Source: Dermacentor variabilis (Eukaryota; Arthropoda; Arachnida; Ixodida; Ixodidae). From it: a stretch of DNA of 64,000 nucleotides. Each line of letters opens with the position of its first letter. Positions within the stretch are counted from its first letter, which is position 1. The position numbers and the translations under genes are program-made. This document shows positions 36,949-51,641 of this stretch, piece after piece. The stretch lies in contig NC_134570.1 of the NCBI RefSeq assembly GCF_050947875.1, positions 108,318,122-108,382,121 on the forward strand. The letters run 5' to 3'. The notes under the pieces were generated by a model. That model was not told the DNA's origin. It made no database searches and saw only the letters and a list, made by a program, of their open reading frames with translations.

Positions 36949-37864
36949 GGCGAAGTCTTACTTTCCCCAAAAGCGTTTCCAAAAGCTTTATGCTCTCGCG
37001 ACATTAATTTTGTCGATGCCATTTCTAAAAGTGTAAACTAACCTCATATAAGCCAAAAGGTCGTGTAAATGACGCAGAATGACAACAGCAGTTAAAATTG
37101 CCGCAATAATGAAAAGTAAGAGATATGAGGAAGACGAAATCGCGTGTTAACACGCATAGCTGTGATTCCAGCGTTGCGGCGTCCTCGCCCGCTTCTTTTG
37201 CGTTGCGTCGATTCCAAAGATTCAAGCTGGGAAGCAGGTCCGAACTCTTCGCACACGCGTTGCGTGTGCAAGTGCTGGCGTGCGTGAGTCATCTCTTCCA
37301 TCTGGAGTATAGTGGTATGCTAAGAATGTTGCCTCCTTTCTTTTTCTGTCTTTGTCTCGCGCTCTCTCTCTCTCTCATTCGCCCCAGGGGGAAAAAGAAA
37401 AAAAAAAGGAAATTTCGGAAATTTCGTTTAAGGAACACTTCGTTCTTCCGCTCTTTCGGTAACTATAGAACCACTATCCAAGGAATTCGGCTTAATTCTT
37501 TGCAAGTAAACTTGGTTGCATGGGAAGAGATGGCTAAACGCGGACGACAGTGACTGTACATGGCGCTGCGGCGAACAGTCGCCCTCGAGCGCAGTGCGCC
37601 GCGCAGGAGCACGGCAGGCGATGTGACCTCGAACTCTGCGCACGCACGTCGCACCTGCGCGCGAGACGATTTCAGGGACCGCACGCGTCGCGTGTCTCCG
37701 GAGTCCGTAAATCTGCGGCGGAAGCCACGTGCTCGTGCCATGTATAGTTCGCTGCATGCTGTGTTGCTCCGGTGTTTGCGCAGTGCCGACACATGTCGAG
37801 AGAGAGAGAGAAAGAGAGAGAAGTGTATATAACGGCTCTAGGTTTATTTGACGAGGGGGGTTGG
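35958..37864. other. Unassigned sequence with (AAAC)n and (GA)n tracts
   Basis: (AAAC)n at about 36091-36112 and (GA)n at 36878-36950. The plus frame 36291-36659 (122 codons) is Cys-rich at its end but has no signal peptide or recognised motif, so it is not called as a gene. Confidence 0.5.
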
Positions 37865-38385
37865 AAAAGGTAGCTAATTTAGGGTTTCCAACTATCGAGC
37901 GGACGAAGTCGAGACAGGGTGGGGGAGGGGGAGCGCAGCTGGCGATGACCGACCTTGCTATAGTGCCAGGAACCGCCAGTCTGTATGGGCAACAAAGTTT
38001 ACAAAATTGCTTAGTCATGAGTTACGACAATGAAGGTTCAGATAGCTAACGCGGCTACCAATATGGATAGAGGTACTGTGAACAGTTAGGGTCAACAACA
38101 GAAGTAGAACCACGGCAAGAACAACACCGTCATCTATGTTTATGACAATGAAACTGAGCACAAAAAATGAACAATGGGCAAATGAGTTGTCGAGCATTAG
38201 GAAAAGGAAAATCTGGTCTATTTTTTTTGTTATCCAGGCGTGGGAGAGGAGGGGGGAGAGGAATGGTCATGACGTTTGGCCGTGCCGACTGGGTCAAGTT
38301 GGGACGCGAGACATTTACTCAAAAGTCGGAACATTCCTGCTAAATTCCAGATGGTTGGCAGCCCTAAACTAAGTGTGGCTCATTA
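37865..38385 (+). repeat. Unclassified ~0.5-kb interspersed repeat, copy B
   Basis: Aligns with the reverse complement of 13915-14465. It keeps GTGCCAGGAACCGCCAGTCT (37967-37986), TTACGACAATGAAGG, ATAGAGGTAC and TTTGGCCGTGCCGACTGGGT (about 38276). The two copies are 24 kb apart in opposite orientation and differ by many substitutions and small indels, so the family is not recent. Confidence 0.75.
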
Positions 38386-40445
38386 TGGGAACTTCAAAGG
38401 CGAAGCTCCATGGTGAGTTAGGTGTCTGACGTCAACCCGTGGTGGGACCCCCTCCTCAAATGACGGGACCTCCTTCGGCCGGCCCGCTTCCCGCAATGTC
38501 TCGGAACCTCCCTTACGCTTGTATAGCATTTCGCTTGCGGAGGTGATCGTAGCCGATCGGGATCATTGCGTATCCATCGCGACCGCCATAAGACGTTGAT
38601 GGCGTTTGCCATGGTTTACATTGGTTTTGCCTCGGTTAAAAGGACCCGTCTCCTTCGAGATAGCCCTCTGTGAAGAGGGTCGTCTGGATCAGGCATACGT
38701 GGCACTTAATCGGTCCTTCAGTTGATCGTTCGTTGTTATTAATTGTTAATTAAGTGTTCTGTGATGTTTCTTTACGTTTGCAATCATTACACTTAAACAT
38801 CACTTTTGCTTTGCCCTCCCTGCTCGGACTTCGTGATGTCTGCAGTATTTTGTAATTAAAATATTAATAAATAATACGAGAAACTCTAAGGCAGCGGTCA
38901 GTGACTCACTGCTGTTTACTGCCGAAGGATTAATTACTATAGTTGCTGTAAGCTAACCGAAGAGACGACTGCGTGGCTCTGTTACAGGCGGTTAACCAGG
39001 CAAACTCATCCACTAATGCGTTCATTCCGCAAAGCCTATGTTTGTCGACACGACATAGCGGAAAGAACGAAGTAGGGCACACCACTAGGGGGTAAACAAT
39101 TAGAAAAGGAAAAAAAAAGAAAAAGAAAAGCTGGGATGAGCGCTACTTTCATGATGTTTATTTCGTGACAGCGCTTTGTGAAAATAAAAGTACGCACGCG
39201 CAGCTGCGCCAATCAGGAAGAGGAGAAGGAGAGCAAGGACGACAATAAAAGCAGGCTTTTGAGCGCTGATACACGCTTCGAGTAGCGGCAAGAAAAGTTG
39301 ACGATCTCACACACTGAATCGATAGTGTGTAGGGCCACACAGGCGGTCGCGGCATGGCTGACGGACGAGAACCAACGTATTCGGCATGGTATGGCCGATA
39401 GAATGGCTGACGATTCTTGAGACACGTGTGCAGCTGCTGGGAAATAGTAAGCCGAGGCTTCAGAAATTAAAAAGAAAATGCTGGCTCTCCCGTAATCTAG
39501 AGTACATGCAAGCATGAAATGACAACCGGCAAAGCAGATTGGTTGGATATGACACTAGCCACAATTTTAATATGGGTGTAGTGCATGTTCGCAACGGCAC
39601 ACCCCACCACACCGCACCACGCCATACTGTGCATTAATCGATATGGACGCTGCCCAGCTAGAAGAGAACCGGCTGAAGGCGGCACGACAGGCAGCGAAAG
39701 ACGCCAGGGAGACAGAGCGCACTGCCCAACTAGAAGCAGAAAACTGCCTGCGTGGCGCCATCTCTCGAGGTGACGCAAAACATGTTCCGCGTAACTCACG
39801 GACCGCTGGCGTGCAAAAGAGCACAGGCAACCCTGTCTCAGCGCCAAAAGATGACAGGGAAGTATATGGTGCCCTGTATCTGCCTTTTGAACGTCGCTAT
39901 TGGAAATGACAAATAAATCTTCAGCGTGCTAGAAGTTACAGCTTGAGTGATATTGTAACAAACATTAGGGAGAACTCGTGAGCAATGTTTTTCGTAACTT
40001 GTTTGGGCAGTAACCGGCGTATGTATTACGGTTCTGTACAAAGTGTTGGGGGCCAGAGACCGCATTTTCTTAAGTTTTGACTGGTTGCCCGGTTGACCTC
40101 ATTTTGTCCTCGCAACTTTCGCAGATGTTCTCGTGAGAGTGACCAGATAATGGCTCTGGCTTTTGGCTTAAGGTCACTTGAAGGTCACCGACAGCGGGAG
40201 CTAAAAGCATTTCAAGCTTAATAAGAATCCGCAACGTTGCCTAGACAAACTAAGTAGGCAAAACTTATTATGCTTGCATAAATGAGCTAAATAATGATAA
40301 CGAGAGAAGGGGGAGGGTAGGGGCGTTGCTTCGATGGAAGTGGTTGGCCGCTGCTTATTACTGATTGAACATAAGGCCCGGAAAAGGCACCGAAGAATAC
40401 ACACGCAGCTCCCGCATATCCAAGCACGCTAATTTAAATAAATAA
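38386..40445. other. Unassigned sequence
   Basis: Only one short open frame (39643-39909) is listed separately. No repeat family was recognised. Confidence 0.5.
39643..39909 (+). CDS. Possible short ORF, charged helical protein
   Basis: An 88-codon ATG-initiated frame beginning MDAAQLEENRLKAARQAAKD, with a Glu/Arg/Ala-rich pattern suited to a long helix over residues 1-38, then no structure I recognise. It could be an exon or a chance frame. No supporting splice or polyadenylation context, apart from AATAAA at 39912-39917 just past the stop. Confidence 0.2.
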   Translation: MDAAQLEENRLKAARQAAKDARETERTAQLEAENCLRGAISRGDAKHVPRNSRTAGVQKSTGNPVSAPKDDREVYGALYLPFERRYWK

Positions 40446-40541
40446 AAGGGACCCGGACACAGACTAGAAGCAGACAGGACGAGCGCTACTAGTCTGTGTC
40501 TAATCTGTGTCTGTGTCAACTAGTCTGTGTCCGTGTCCCTT
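40446..40541. repeat. Foldback hairpin element, 96 bp
   Basis: AAGGGACCCGGACACAGACT at the left and its near-perfect reverse complement at the right (one mismatch in 22 bp). The interior repeats CTGTGTC several times. Shape and length match a short foldback MITE. Confidence 0.75.
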
Positions 40542-40859
40542 CGCGCTGCAACCCATGGTCATGTTACCGTACCAACTCGCCCAACTTTCTATCCTTTCGC
40601 ACGCTAATTTCTAGCACAATTGTCGTTGAAGTTAGTGGATACTCTCCGTTGTCTCGTGTACATGATACATTCGGTCGGTTACTTATGTGGGTATGACTGG
40701 GCTGTACAAAAATCTTGCGACAAGTGAAAAATTCAACTCCCCATTCAATTCAAAATTATTATTTGACACTTCGGCACCCGTGTGGGTTCTTTATCCACAA
40801 TCTCACAAGCTGATTCACAATCTGATCGCGAACAAGAGAGATAAAGAGAGATAAAAGGA

Positions 40860-40930
40860 AGACGTCGGCTACGCCGACGCACGCCGCAGGAACGGGCGCC
40901 TAAGAGCTGCATTCTAAAACAGCCAAGAGG
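40860..40930. repeat. Short repeat shared with 59050-59115
   Basis: CGCAGGAACGGGCGCCTAAG then AGCTGCATTCTAAAACAGCC matches CCAGGAACGGACGCCAAAG then AGCTGCGCTCTAAAAAGAGCC at 59050-59115, in the same orientation. The family is unknown. Confidence 0.55.
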
Positions 40931-41540
40931 GTCGGTCCTATAGCAAAACAGACGCGATGAACAAGCGCAAGAAGGCAAAAAATACGCAAGACTTGCCAAA
41001 CAATAAAAGTTATGGACCCCTATAATATACAAGTATAAAAGATTAGAACACACAACAAAATATTCAAGCTATATATACATTAATAAAACGATGCAATATA
41101 CGACGTAACGCGTGTTTAAGTTAAACAAATCTAAATAAATGAAACCTTACAGCTTCATGGAACACTTAGATTATGTCATAACTTGATGACGTTGGGAGCA
41201 AGTTCCAAACGGATTTGGCGGGGAAAATGGCAACATGTTTCCTGTTATTAGGGCAAAGGTAGGTTACCTTGTTGAGAAAAACTTGTGCTGCCTGTGTTTG
41301 TGAGGCAGAGTGCGACGGAATCGGTAATGGGTGGGACAATGTCGTAAATTTGGAACATGAGCCAAGGCGTTTTTAATTGGGACGTGTTGGTAAATTGGCA
41401 GTACGATAGATCGGGTGGGCAGAGAAAACAGGTGTACTTTCTCTGCAATTTTATGTAAAGGGCTTGGCTTTGAAAACGGAACAGCAACTCTATGCCATCG
41501 TCTTTTGTATTCACTGTAATATTTGTATATCTGTAACTCA
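40931..41540. other. Unassigned sequence
   Basis: No gene is recognised. The minus-strand frame at 41248-41742 runs into the adjacent MITE and has no recognised domain. Confidence 0.5.
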
Positions 41541-41764
41541 GACCAAATTCACAAAGCTTGTTTTGTTCGTGATCTTTGCGATTGGCTGGCCGCCTTCGGT
41601 AAAGTGATATCCATAATAAGTATTGGCTGGAATTTGGTCTTACGAACAATCCTGGCGTAAAAAAAATAAATAGTAGCCAATCAATGCTGGCCATTTTATT
41701 AGCGAAAGTGGCCAGCCAATGGCAAATATTATTTACGAACAAAGAGCTTTGTGAATTTGGCCCC
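41541..41764. mobile_element. MITE, TIR type GGGGCCGAATTCACAAAGC, copy 1
   Basis: The left end GACCAAATTCACAAAGCTTG with GTTCGT and the right end TTACGAACAAAGAGCTTTGT with GAATTTGGCCCC are inverted repeats of each other. Length about 224 bp. Internal ATTGGCTGG/CCAGCCAAT motifs are also inverted. No coding capacity. Non-autonomous DNA transposon. Confidence 0.75.
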
Positions 41765-44741
<2,977 letters not shown>

Positions 44742-44889
44742 GGACCAAATTCACAAAGCTTTTTGTTCGTAAGCGTCCTTTGCCTTTGGCTGACTACTTC
44801 CGCTAACAATATGTCCGGCATCACGATTGGCTAACATTTTGTCTTATGAAGAATTCAAGCGTAAAACGCGTGTCCGAGACCTGCATTAA

Positions 44890-44893
44890 AAAA

Positions 44894-44953
<60 letters not shown>

Positions 44954-44955
44954 AA
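44890..44955. repeat. (AAAG)n microsatellite
   Basis: About 16 units, perhaps grown from an A-rich tail. Confidence 0.97.
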
Positions 44956-45071
44956 TAGAAGCTATCACGATTGAATTGTTCGTAAGAGCGACAGCTAGCC
45001 AATAGTGATGCAGGACATATTACATATTATAGCAGACGAGAAGAAAGGGGGTTAACCGAGGGGCCCGATTT

Positions 45072-45390
45072 TTATTAGTCATATCATAAGAAGCCAACAA
45101 ACACTGACACCAAGGACGACATAGGAGAAATTAATTGTGCTCGATAAATGGACTAAAACGATAAGTTAATGGAAAATGAAAGTGGATGAAAAACAACTTG
45201 CCGCAGCTGGGGAACGATCCCATGCGAAGGTTGTGGGATCGTTACCCACCTGCGGCAAGTTGTTTTTTCATCCACTTTCATTTCCATTAATTTATCGTTT
45301 CTTTATTTCGTTTATTAAGCACAAGTAATTTCTCCTGTGTTGTCCTTGCTGTCAGTACGTGTTTGTTGGCTTCTTATGGTATGACTATAA
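45072..45390. mobile_element. Head-to-head inverted pair of a second tRNA-type SINE
   Basis: The left arm (TAAGAAGCCAACAAACACTG ... CAACTTGCCGCAGCTGGGGA) is the reverse complement of the right arm (CCCACCTGCGGCAAGTTGTT ... GTTTGTTGGCTTCTTATGG), with only a ~12-bp centre (45221-45232). The centre carries GTGGGATCGTTACCC and its inverse, a degenerate tRNA B-box-like block. From memory, this sequence is the tail part of a tRNA-derived tick SINE, so two truncated copies appear fused at their heads. A fragment of the same unit lies at 62405-62470. Confidence 0.65.
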
Positions 45391-45559
45391 TATTACAGCA
45401 GAAGCGCTCAGCCAATGGCGAAGAGTGCTTACGAACGAAAATATTTGTGAATTCGGCCCCGGGCTTGGCTTGAATTCATTCTTACGAGCAATTTGAGCAT
45501 AACAGATCGCTCTAAATATGTCAAGGCTCGCTACACCAACGGATTTCCTACATTTCGCC

Positions 45560-45645
45560 TCCATAGAATTGCTCTGCCGTGGTCGGGAAACGAACCCGCG
45601 GCTTCGCGCAAGACGGCAGGACTCCATAGCCACCGAGTCAACACA
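45560..45645 (-). mobile_element. SINE head fragment, degraded
   Basis: Reverse of the tRNA-like head: TTTCGCCTCCATAGAATTGC corresponds to the body start, then GGTCGGGAAACGAACCCGCG (B-box region) and CATAGCCACCGAGTCAACAC (A-box region). The 3' body is absent. Confidence 0.6.
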
Positions 45646-45930
45646 GTGCACTCGAGTGTCCATGTGGGCGTGAAGTCCAATCGTGTGCGTGGGCTTCAAG
45701 TCGTATGAACGCTATATATATGCATTCGGCTGGGAGTTTCGTCTCCACTGCGAATACCAAGATGCCTTTTATAGCGATAGCAATTATAGGGACACTGAAA
45801 GGGAATTTTCGCCATCGTCGTCGGAGTTGGCGTGAGGCTCCGCATATATTTAAATGCATGTATGCTATATGCAATGCTGTATATGAATGACGGTTATATT
45901 GCTAAACTATTCCGTCACGAAAGTTAGAGC

Positions 45931-46060
45931 GGGAACAATCAGCGCTTGGAGGGGACGAAGCAAGGTCGACCGACTACAAAAAAAAAAAAAAAAAAAAAAA
46001 AAAGAAAGGCTCTGAAGTCTGTCGTCCCCACTTCGTCCCGTCCAAGTGCTGATTGTTCCC
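45931..46060. repeat. Inverted-repeat element with internal poly(A)
   Basis: The arms GGGAACAATCAGCGCTTGGA with GGGGACGAAG (45931-45960) and its reverse complement (46031-46060) match at 27 of 30 positions. A 26-bp poly(A) run (45978-46003) lies between. Probably a short MITE whose interior has gained an A-tract. Confidence 0.75.
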
Positions 46061-48201
46061 GACTTAATGGTCTACACCAGCCATACGAGTCCAGCACACT
46101 CCTTCAGATCACTAAAGTTGTTCGCACCAGGTCTTGCATTATCGACTAAATTATTTCTCAGAATTTCGCTAACGGCAGCCCACAAACAAATGTAATGAAA
46201 CATAACACTCACAGCGCGTGCCTTTTATCTCAAATCTTCTCAGACTATTAAATAATTAAAGCGCAAAAGCAGTATCGGAGCTCAAACCTGAAGGTGATGT
46301 AATTTTACTGGCGCGTGTCCTTACGGGCAGCGTATACAGTGGGGCTTGTGCTATGTCATTACAGGCCCTGGCACAGCGTGGTAAACCTTTTGAGGGTGCC
46401 AGAAATGTTGGCTAACCCGCATGTATATCGCGTCCGCGTTAGTCGGACCGGCGTATAGTTAGAACAACATGTGAAAAGTCCAAGCGTTGCGCCGTGCTAA
46501 ACCTCGCTATCGCAGTCAGTGCTTGGTCCTTTTCGGACAAAACTGCCCACTTTTTGTTTCTCCGTCTGCATGCGGCGAACGCGAACGGCTGCCAGCAGCG
46601 CGTTGCAGTCTGGCAACGAATAACCCTGTGTCGCTGTTTGCCTCGGCAGAAAGCAGAAACGATGAGGGTAAGCGATTGGTCAAGCAAACTCTCGACGGCA
46701 GAGCACACGTCTAGCGTAGTGGTCCAGGTGCTGCGTATTGACGAAGCATGTCACTGTTTGCCTCCTATACAGGCGTCTGCCTTCATTTCCGGAGTCGATA
46801 CACGGGTGCAGCGGAAATCTCGGGAAAAGAAAATGTAAAAAAAATGCCGAAAAAAAAAAAAGGAAGATAGGGTAGCCCAGCAGGTTTGCGTTGAACAGAA
46901 TCGATACGCGACAGCGACAAGCAGAACGGGAAAAGGCCGCCGCTGAATGCCACGAGACACGTCTATTCCGAGCGCGCGGTAGAGGGGAACAAAAATTAAA
47001 CCGAGTGAAGAAAACAAACGCAAACTGAGATCGACCATCGCGCATGAAATGCCGCGTCGCACGTGTCTATTCAGGTCCGCCAGCTCTCTCGACGGTTGTC
47101 CGTGGCAATGTAGAGGCGTACACATTTTGCTCTGTTCGCCGGACGGCATCTGTCATTCGTTTCTGAACATGCCAGCGCTGGGCATGCGTGTTTACCAGCG
47201 ACGGTACCGATTGCTCTGGAAAGTGGGTCTCCGGGTCCGAGCTTGCTGCGCAACCGGAGAGTTGAGGGAGCCAAACGGGGAAGACTTTTTGCACTGCCGC
47301 GTTCGCGGTCCGGCGATAATGGCGTCGAATCTTGCGTTCGCTTTCACAGTATGGCAGAACCGGACGTGATAAACCTTGCTAGAGTAGAGTGGAGGCTCGG
47401 GCGAGTTGGCGATATAGCATCTTCTACGTACAGCGCACGCTGTACTCCGCTTCGTACACAGGATGCAACGCTACGAAGGCTATTATATAGAGAGTCTTGT
47501 GTCGCTGTTAGCATCCGCGACCAAAAAAGTAGCGCGTCAGATATCGAAGAAGAATATTAGGTACTCGCCATGTAATTAGAGGTAAAATTAAGTATCGTCC
47601 ATCTACGTCACAGAGCATGACGTATTGACTTCATGAAAGGCGTCGGAAACCTAAACCTATTCGTCACCTAACGAGCGGAGCAACACGTTTTTGCGTCCAG
47701 CAGCCACAGCGCATCTCTTGCGCCGCCACCAAAACATAGTCCGTCTCCTACTAGAAGCAGAAATATGCGCAAGTATTGCGTGAGTTGACGTAAACTTCCG
47801 TCCACAAGTAGCAGTCGGAATATATGACGTAACTATTTCGTAGGGAACGTTGCAAATCAAGAAAAACTGCACGGCGAAAAGCGCGGAGTGACACTTATAT
47901 GGCGGCACTACTTACGTAGCTTCCGCAGTGTTGCCTGCTATAGGAAGAAACAAAAAAATAAGAATAATAGAAGAATGGCGGGCGCACACAGCTTCATTCG
48001 GTTTCGTCTTGCGCGCGCGTGTGTCTTGCTTGCGCATGTTGTACGTAAAAGTTCAGAAACCCTTAGGTTCTCAAATATAGATTTTGCAAATTAAGCCACA
48101 TAGCGAGTGTACAGTGAAATGCGTTGGCTGACTGTCAAACCAGATCGCACGCTGTTATGAAAAATTACTAGTTGCGTCACTGCAGTACGCACTTTCCTTC
48201 A
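46061..48201. other. Unassigned sequence
   Basis: About 2.1 kb, moderately GC-rich at 46450-47450, with several overlapping short frames and no recognised domain or repeat. Confidence 0.5.
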
Positions 48202-48351
48202 GGTCCCGTATTCGCGAAATTTTTTTGCGCTAGAATTATTGTTCGTAAGAGAAAATTTCAGTTAATCTTGATGCCGGGCATATCATTAGCAAAGGTGACC
48301 AGCCAGTGGCAATGAGCACTTACGAAGGAAAAGTTTCGTGAATTCGGCCCC
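48202..48351. mobile_element. MITE copy 3, same family as 41541-41764
   Basis: The left end GGTCCCGTATTCGCGAAAT with ATTGTTCGTAAG and the right end CACTTACGAAGGAAAAGTTT with CGTGAATTCGGCCCC are inverted. About 150 bp. The interior CCAGCCAGTGGCAATGAG matches copies 1 and 2. Confidence 0.7.
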
Positions 48352-48439
48352 ATATTCCGGGAGATTCTCGGAACAACAACAACAACAACAACAATAGTAA
48401 TAATAATACTATTTTATTGCACCACATTAATAAAATATA

Positions 48440-48680
48440 TCCAGAGAGGGAGATTAAGATGGACTGCAACGATTGTAATGGCATCATTGGAATCAGACAT
48501 ATGCTGGCGGGGTGTCCCGCGACTCTCGCCAACTTCGATGAAGAATGGACACAGTGAGAGAAAAGGATTCAAAGCCCATTGTTTCAGGACCAACTAAGGG
48601 CAGTCCAGAGGGCCCATGATGTCGTTGAAGGGTTTGGCCTGACAATGCCAACGTGGGAGCGGCCCGCCTTGGCTTAAAAA
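48440..48680 (+). mobile_element. 3' coding end of an RNase H-bearing LINE
   Basis: The plus strand reads MLAGCPATLANFDEEWTQ, a stop, then KRIQSPLFQDQLRAVQRAHD and GFGLTMPTWERPA, which fits the C-terminal end of the LINE type also present at 54660-56343 (W-ECPxxP..., then a DLExQ-AVxRAR block and a final WERP-like motif). Only this terminal scrap remains and it has one stop. Confidence 0.6.
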
Positions 48681-48738
48681 GTCGAGCCTCCGGACCACAT
48701 TACGATAACAGTTTTCATATACACGCACACACACAGTT

Positions 48739-49670
48739 TTAAAAGACGATTAGTTTTAAAGGGGATCTCAAGCAAATGAGTAGGATTTTTGAGGCGTTCA
48801 CCTTTAGACAGTTATCGGCGAACCAAGTCATTGCCTTGCCTACATTATTCTGAAGATTCGAGATAGCCATGTTGTACAAAAAATATTGTGACAGCAACAC
48901 AGTGTTGTCAGCATATTGAAATATCAAACATTTTAAAACAACCCGAGATAAATCATTAATGACTATGTTGAAAAGTAGAGGTGATAGAATGGAACCTTGA
49001 GGAACTCCAGCTTTCTGTGGGAGCTTACCATTTGTATTTATCGTTTAATCTAAGACAACCATTTGTGGCCGTTCTGCGACATAGTTTTTCAGCACATCGT
49101 AAAATGGGCCCCTAAAACCACTGCGGTATAATTTTTGTAATAGAATCCCGTGATGAGTTGCATCGAAAGTTTTAGATATGTCCAAAAATAAAGCAACGCT
49201 AAACAGATTTTGACTAAGAGCTGAAAACAGTACATCCGATAACTCCTCCAGAAGTGCCTACCGTGCCACGACGGGTAACAAAACCAAACTGTCGCGTCGA
49301 CAAAATGGAAAATTTTTCAACAAAAGATGACATGGATTTTAAAAGAAAATTTTCAGTAACGTGAGAAAGTATGGGTGGTATGGAAATAGGTCGATAGTTT
49401 TTCATGTCATCCCTTTGCCCTCCTTTAAAAAGCGGTTTAGCAATTGTGGTCTTAAGTTAGCTCTTTCGGGATAAGCGCGGTATCAAGAACATTGTTTAAC
49501 ATGAAGAGTAGTATATCGGATAAGGCAGTAAAGTTCTTTTCTAGCCGATTCGCCGATAAACCGTCGATACCAGGAGGCTTACTGCGCTTAAGGCTGAAAA
49601 TTATTTCATGGAGTTCACTTTCTGAAATTCTAGGTAGAAATTCGGACGCTGAAATGGATTCCTTAAGCAT
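48739..49670 (-). pseudogene. LINE reverse transcriptase, catalytic YADD changed to YADN
   Basis: In order on the minus strand: SELHEIIFSLKRSKPPGIDG (fingers), NYRPISIPPILSHVTENFL, STRQFGFVTRRGT, then (about 48965-49020) KAGVPQGSILSPLLFNIV and finally FQYADNTVLLSQ (about 48890). The second catalytic Asp of YADD is Asn. Frames are interrupted several times. The motif set is complete, so the domain is identified with confidence, but it cannot be active. Confidence 0.85.
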
Positions 49671-50196
49671 GTATTGGACGGCCTAGACATGAACATGCGT
49701 TGTCGGAAGCCAATGGAAACAAATGGTTGAATTTATCTGCGACCTCAACCAATTCGCCTGGAAAAAAAGAAATTGGGTACATGTCTGGCGGCATTCTTGC
49801 CACGAAGATATTTTATCAGTGACCAATGTTTTTGCGGCATTTCTCAATGACTGCTGAAATTTTTCGAAGAAGTACTAACGCTTTGTGTATCTTATCAAAA
49901 CAACTGCCCGATTTTTTGCGGCTTTGTGCTCGAGACGTAGCTTTTTATTTCTTGAGGCATATTTACGCCGTTTCCAGAGCATGTCTCTGCAAGAAATGGC
50001 ACGCATTATGTTCGCGGTCAACCAGTTTTAATCCTTTCTCAATTTATGTATTACGACGTTTAGAAATGTTCTGGAACTTTTTTATTTGGTTGACAAAGAT
50101 ACTATACACCTTCTCTGGCGAATTTGAATTGGTTAGAGCCATTCAATTAAAACTGTTAATGAGGTTGTCTAAGACCCTCTGGTCAGTTATAGTGAT

Positions 50197-50788
50197 TTAG
50201 ATTGAGTTATTGGGTGTAATGGTTCGGCAAGCAGTTGGCATTGGGAAAGATGGAAATGAACGACAAGCGAGGAGATAGTGATATGCAAAACGTTGCAAAA
50301 TAACACAAGAGGCAAAGGAGTAGTTAGGAGCGCGTGAAGCGATATGGTCTAAACATAACATTGTTACATGGTCATCAAACATTTCTTCCCGGGTGGGAGC
50401 GGTTAATGTGTTAGCAATACCGCACGAGGACAAGAGGGACTAGTAATCGGATATAGAGCCTACTGTGGAACACAAGGTATGTATATTTATTGCTCCCACA
50501 AAACATAATTCTTACACTGAATTCCATGAGCTTAACGAGTTCCAGAAGAAAGCGGGTAACACTGTTGCAAGGTGGCTGACACAGAGCTAGCAACCTTAAA
50601 CACCGAGTACCGCAAGACATCGTCAGCGCTGCGCATTCCGCATGAACAAAGTTCAAATCAATGGATGCAGAGTCAAAAGTATCTATAACAAAGATAGCGA
50701 TCCCGCCCCCACGTCGGTGAGGCCGCGTCACAAAACGACCATTGATAGCCTGGCACTGAAAACGCATGCATGCAAACATCTGAAACAT
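50197..50788 (-). pseudogene. LINE apurinic-type endonuclease relic
   Basis: The 125-codon frame at 50411-50788 contains RPHRRGGGIAIFVIDTFDSA, the typical RGGGVAIF motif of LINE endonucleases, followed by a beta-strand pattern. Later motifs (GDFN, SDH) are not seen clearly. It lies between ORF1 and RT as expected. Confidence 0.6.
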
Positions 50789-51104
50789 TTATTTCTATCA
50801 GGACGAATACGTTAACAAATCAAATTCCCGTTGTGGCAACTGGCTTAAGTTCTTCCCAGTATTTTCGAAGGCTTCTGATATTGGTGTTTACGGCAGTAAA
50901 TTCATTCTCTGAGCTGTGACCAAATTAGTCCTCAAAAGACTTGGGATCTGGATGCAGGTGCTGGCCATAGTAGTTACATAACTTGATCCAAATCTGCCGG
51001 TCGGGTTATTCGAAGAGGAGTCGAACTTGCGGTTTTCTTTTTTTTCACATAAATCTTGCCATGCTTAATCCGAGCAAACCTGTACTCATCCTGTTTTGCC
51101 CTAG

Positions 51105-51641
51105 TCAGAATAAATCTCTATTCAATCTTGTCAAGTTGTCGTTGAAAAATATCGTTTGGCGCTTTTCACGTTCGCAAAGATGTTGAAGCTTCCTGCTGGC
51201 TTCAAACAACTTTTCTCTGGATGCAATGGGAATGAAGCGCAGAAGAACGCTAGGAATAGCGTCGTGTCTGCTCGGTAGCCGATGGATCGTTTCAACTTCC
51301 GACAGGGGAAACATTTTTGGACATCTAGCTTTCCAGCGACATAACATAAGACTTCCTTGAGGTGTTTCGTCCGTTTCTTCTTTGAGACCACGGATTTCCA
51401 TGTTCATGTTGCGGCTGTATTGTTGTTCACTGTCATTTAGTTCGGCTAGTATCCGTTCTAGCTGTTCGGCTTGCGTCTGGACAGCTGCTCTGAGGGCGGA
51501 TACTTCTGCATCTCGAGAAGACGCTTGTTCCTTCGCTGCTTTTAGTTCTTCGAGAATAGAATCGTACTGTTGTGACATTAATTCACCGAGCTCTCCGAAT
51601 TCTTGAACGGCTGTGGTTAATGTGGGCACTTCTGTTCTCAA
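51105..51641 (-). pseudogene. LINE ORF1-like protein with coiled coil
   Basis: A 178-codon open frame. Residues ~25-75 form a heptad-type coiled coil (EELKAAKEQASSRDAEVSAL, then QTQAEQLERILAELNDSEQQ). The C-terminal half (LSEVETIHRLPSRHDAIPSV, LLRFIPIASREKLFEASRKL, FFNDNLTRLNRDL) matches the nucleic-acid-binding ORF1 type related to the baculovirus FP protein domain, frequent in arthropod CR1/Jockey-like LINEs. It is a packaging/chaperone-type protein of the element. This frame is intact although its ORF2 is not; the true start may be further upstream, lost in the microsatellite. Confidence 0.75.

Larger units (their letters stand above)
44742..45460. mobile_element. MITE copy 2, split by nested insertions
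   Basis: The left end GGACCAAATTCACAAAGCTT with TTTGTTCGTAAG (44742) and the right end CTTACGAACGAAAATATTTG with TGAATTCGGCCCC (to 45460) belong to the same family as 41541-41764. Between them lie (AAAG)n at 44890-44955 and an inverted SINE pair at 45072-45390. Internal GTTCGTAAG at 44986 suggests a second partial copy. Confidence 0.65.
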
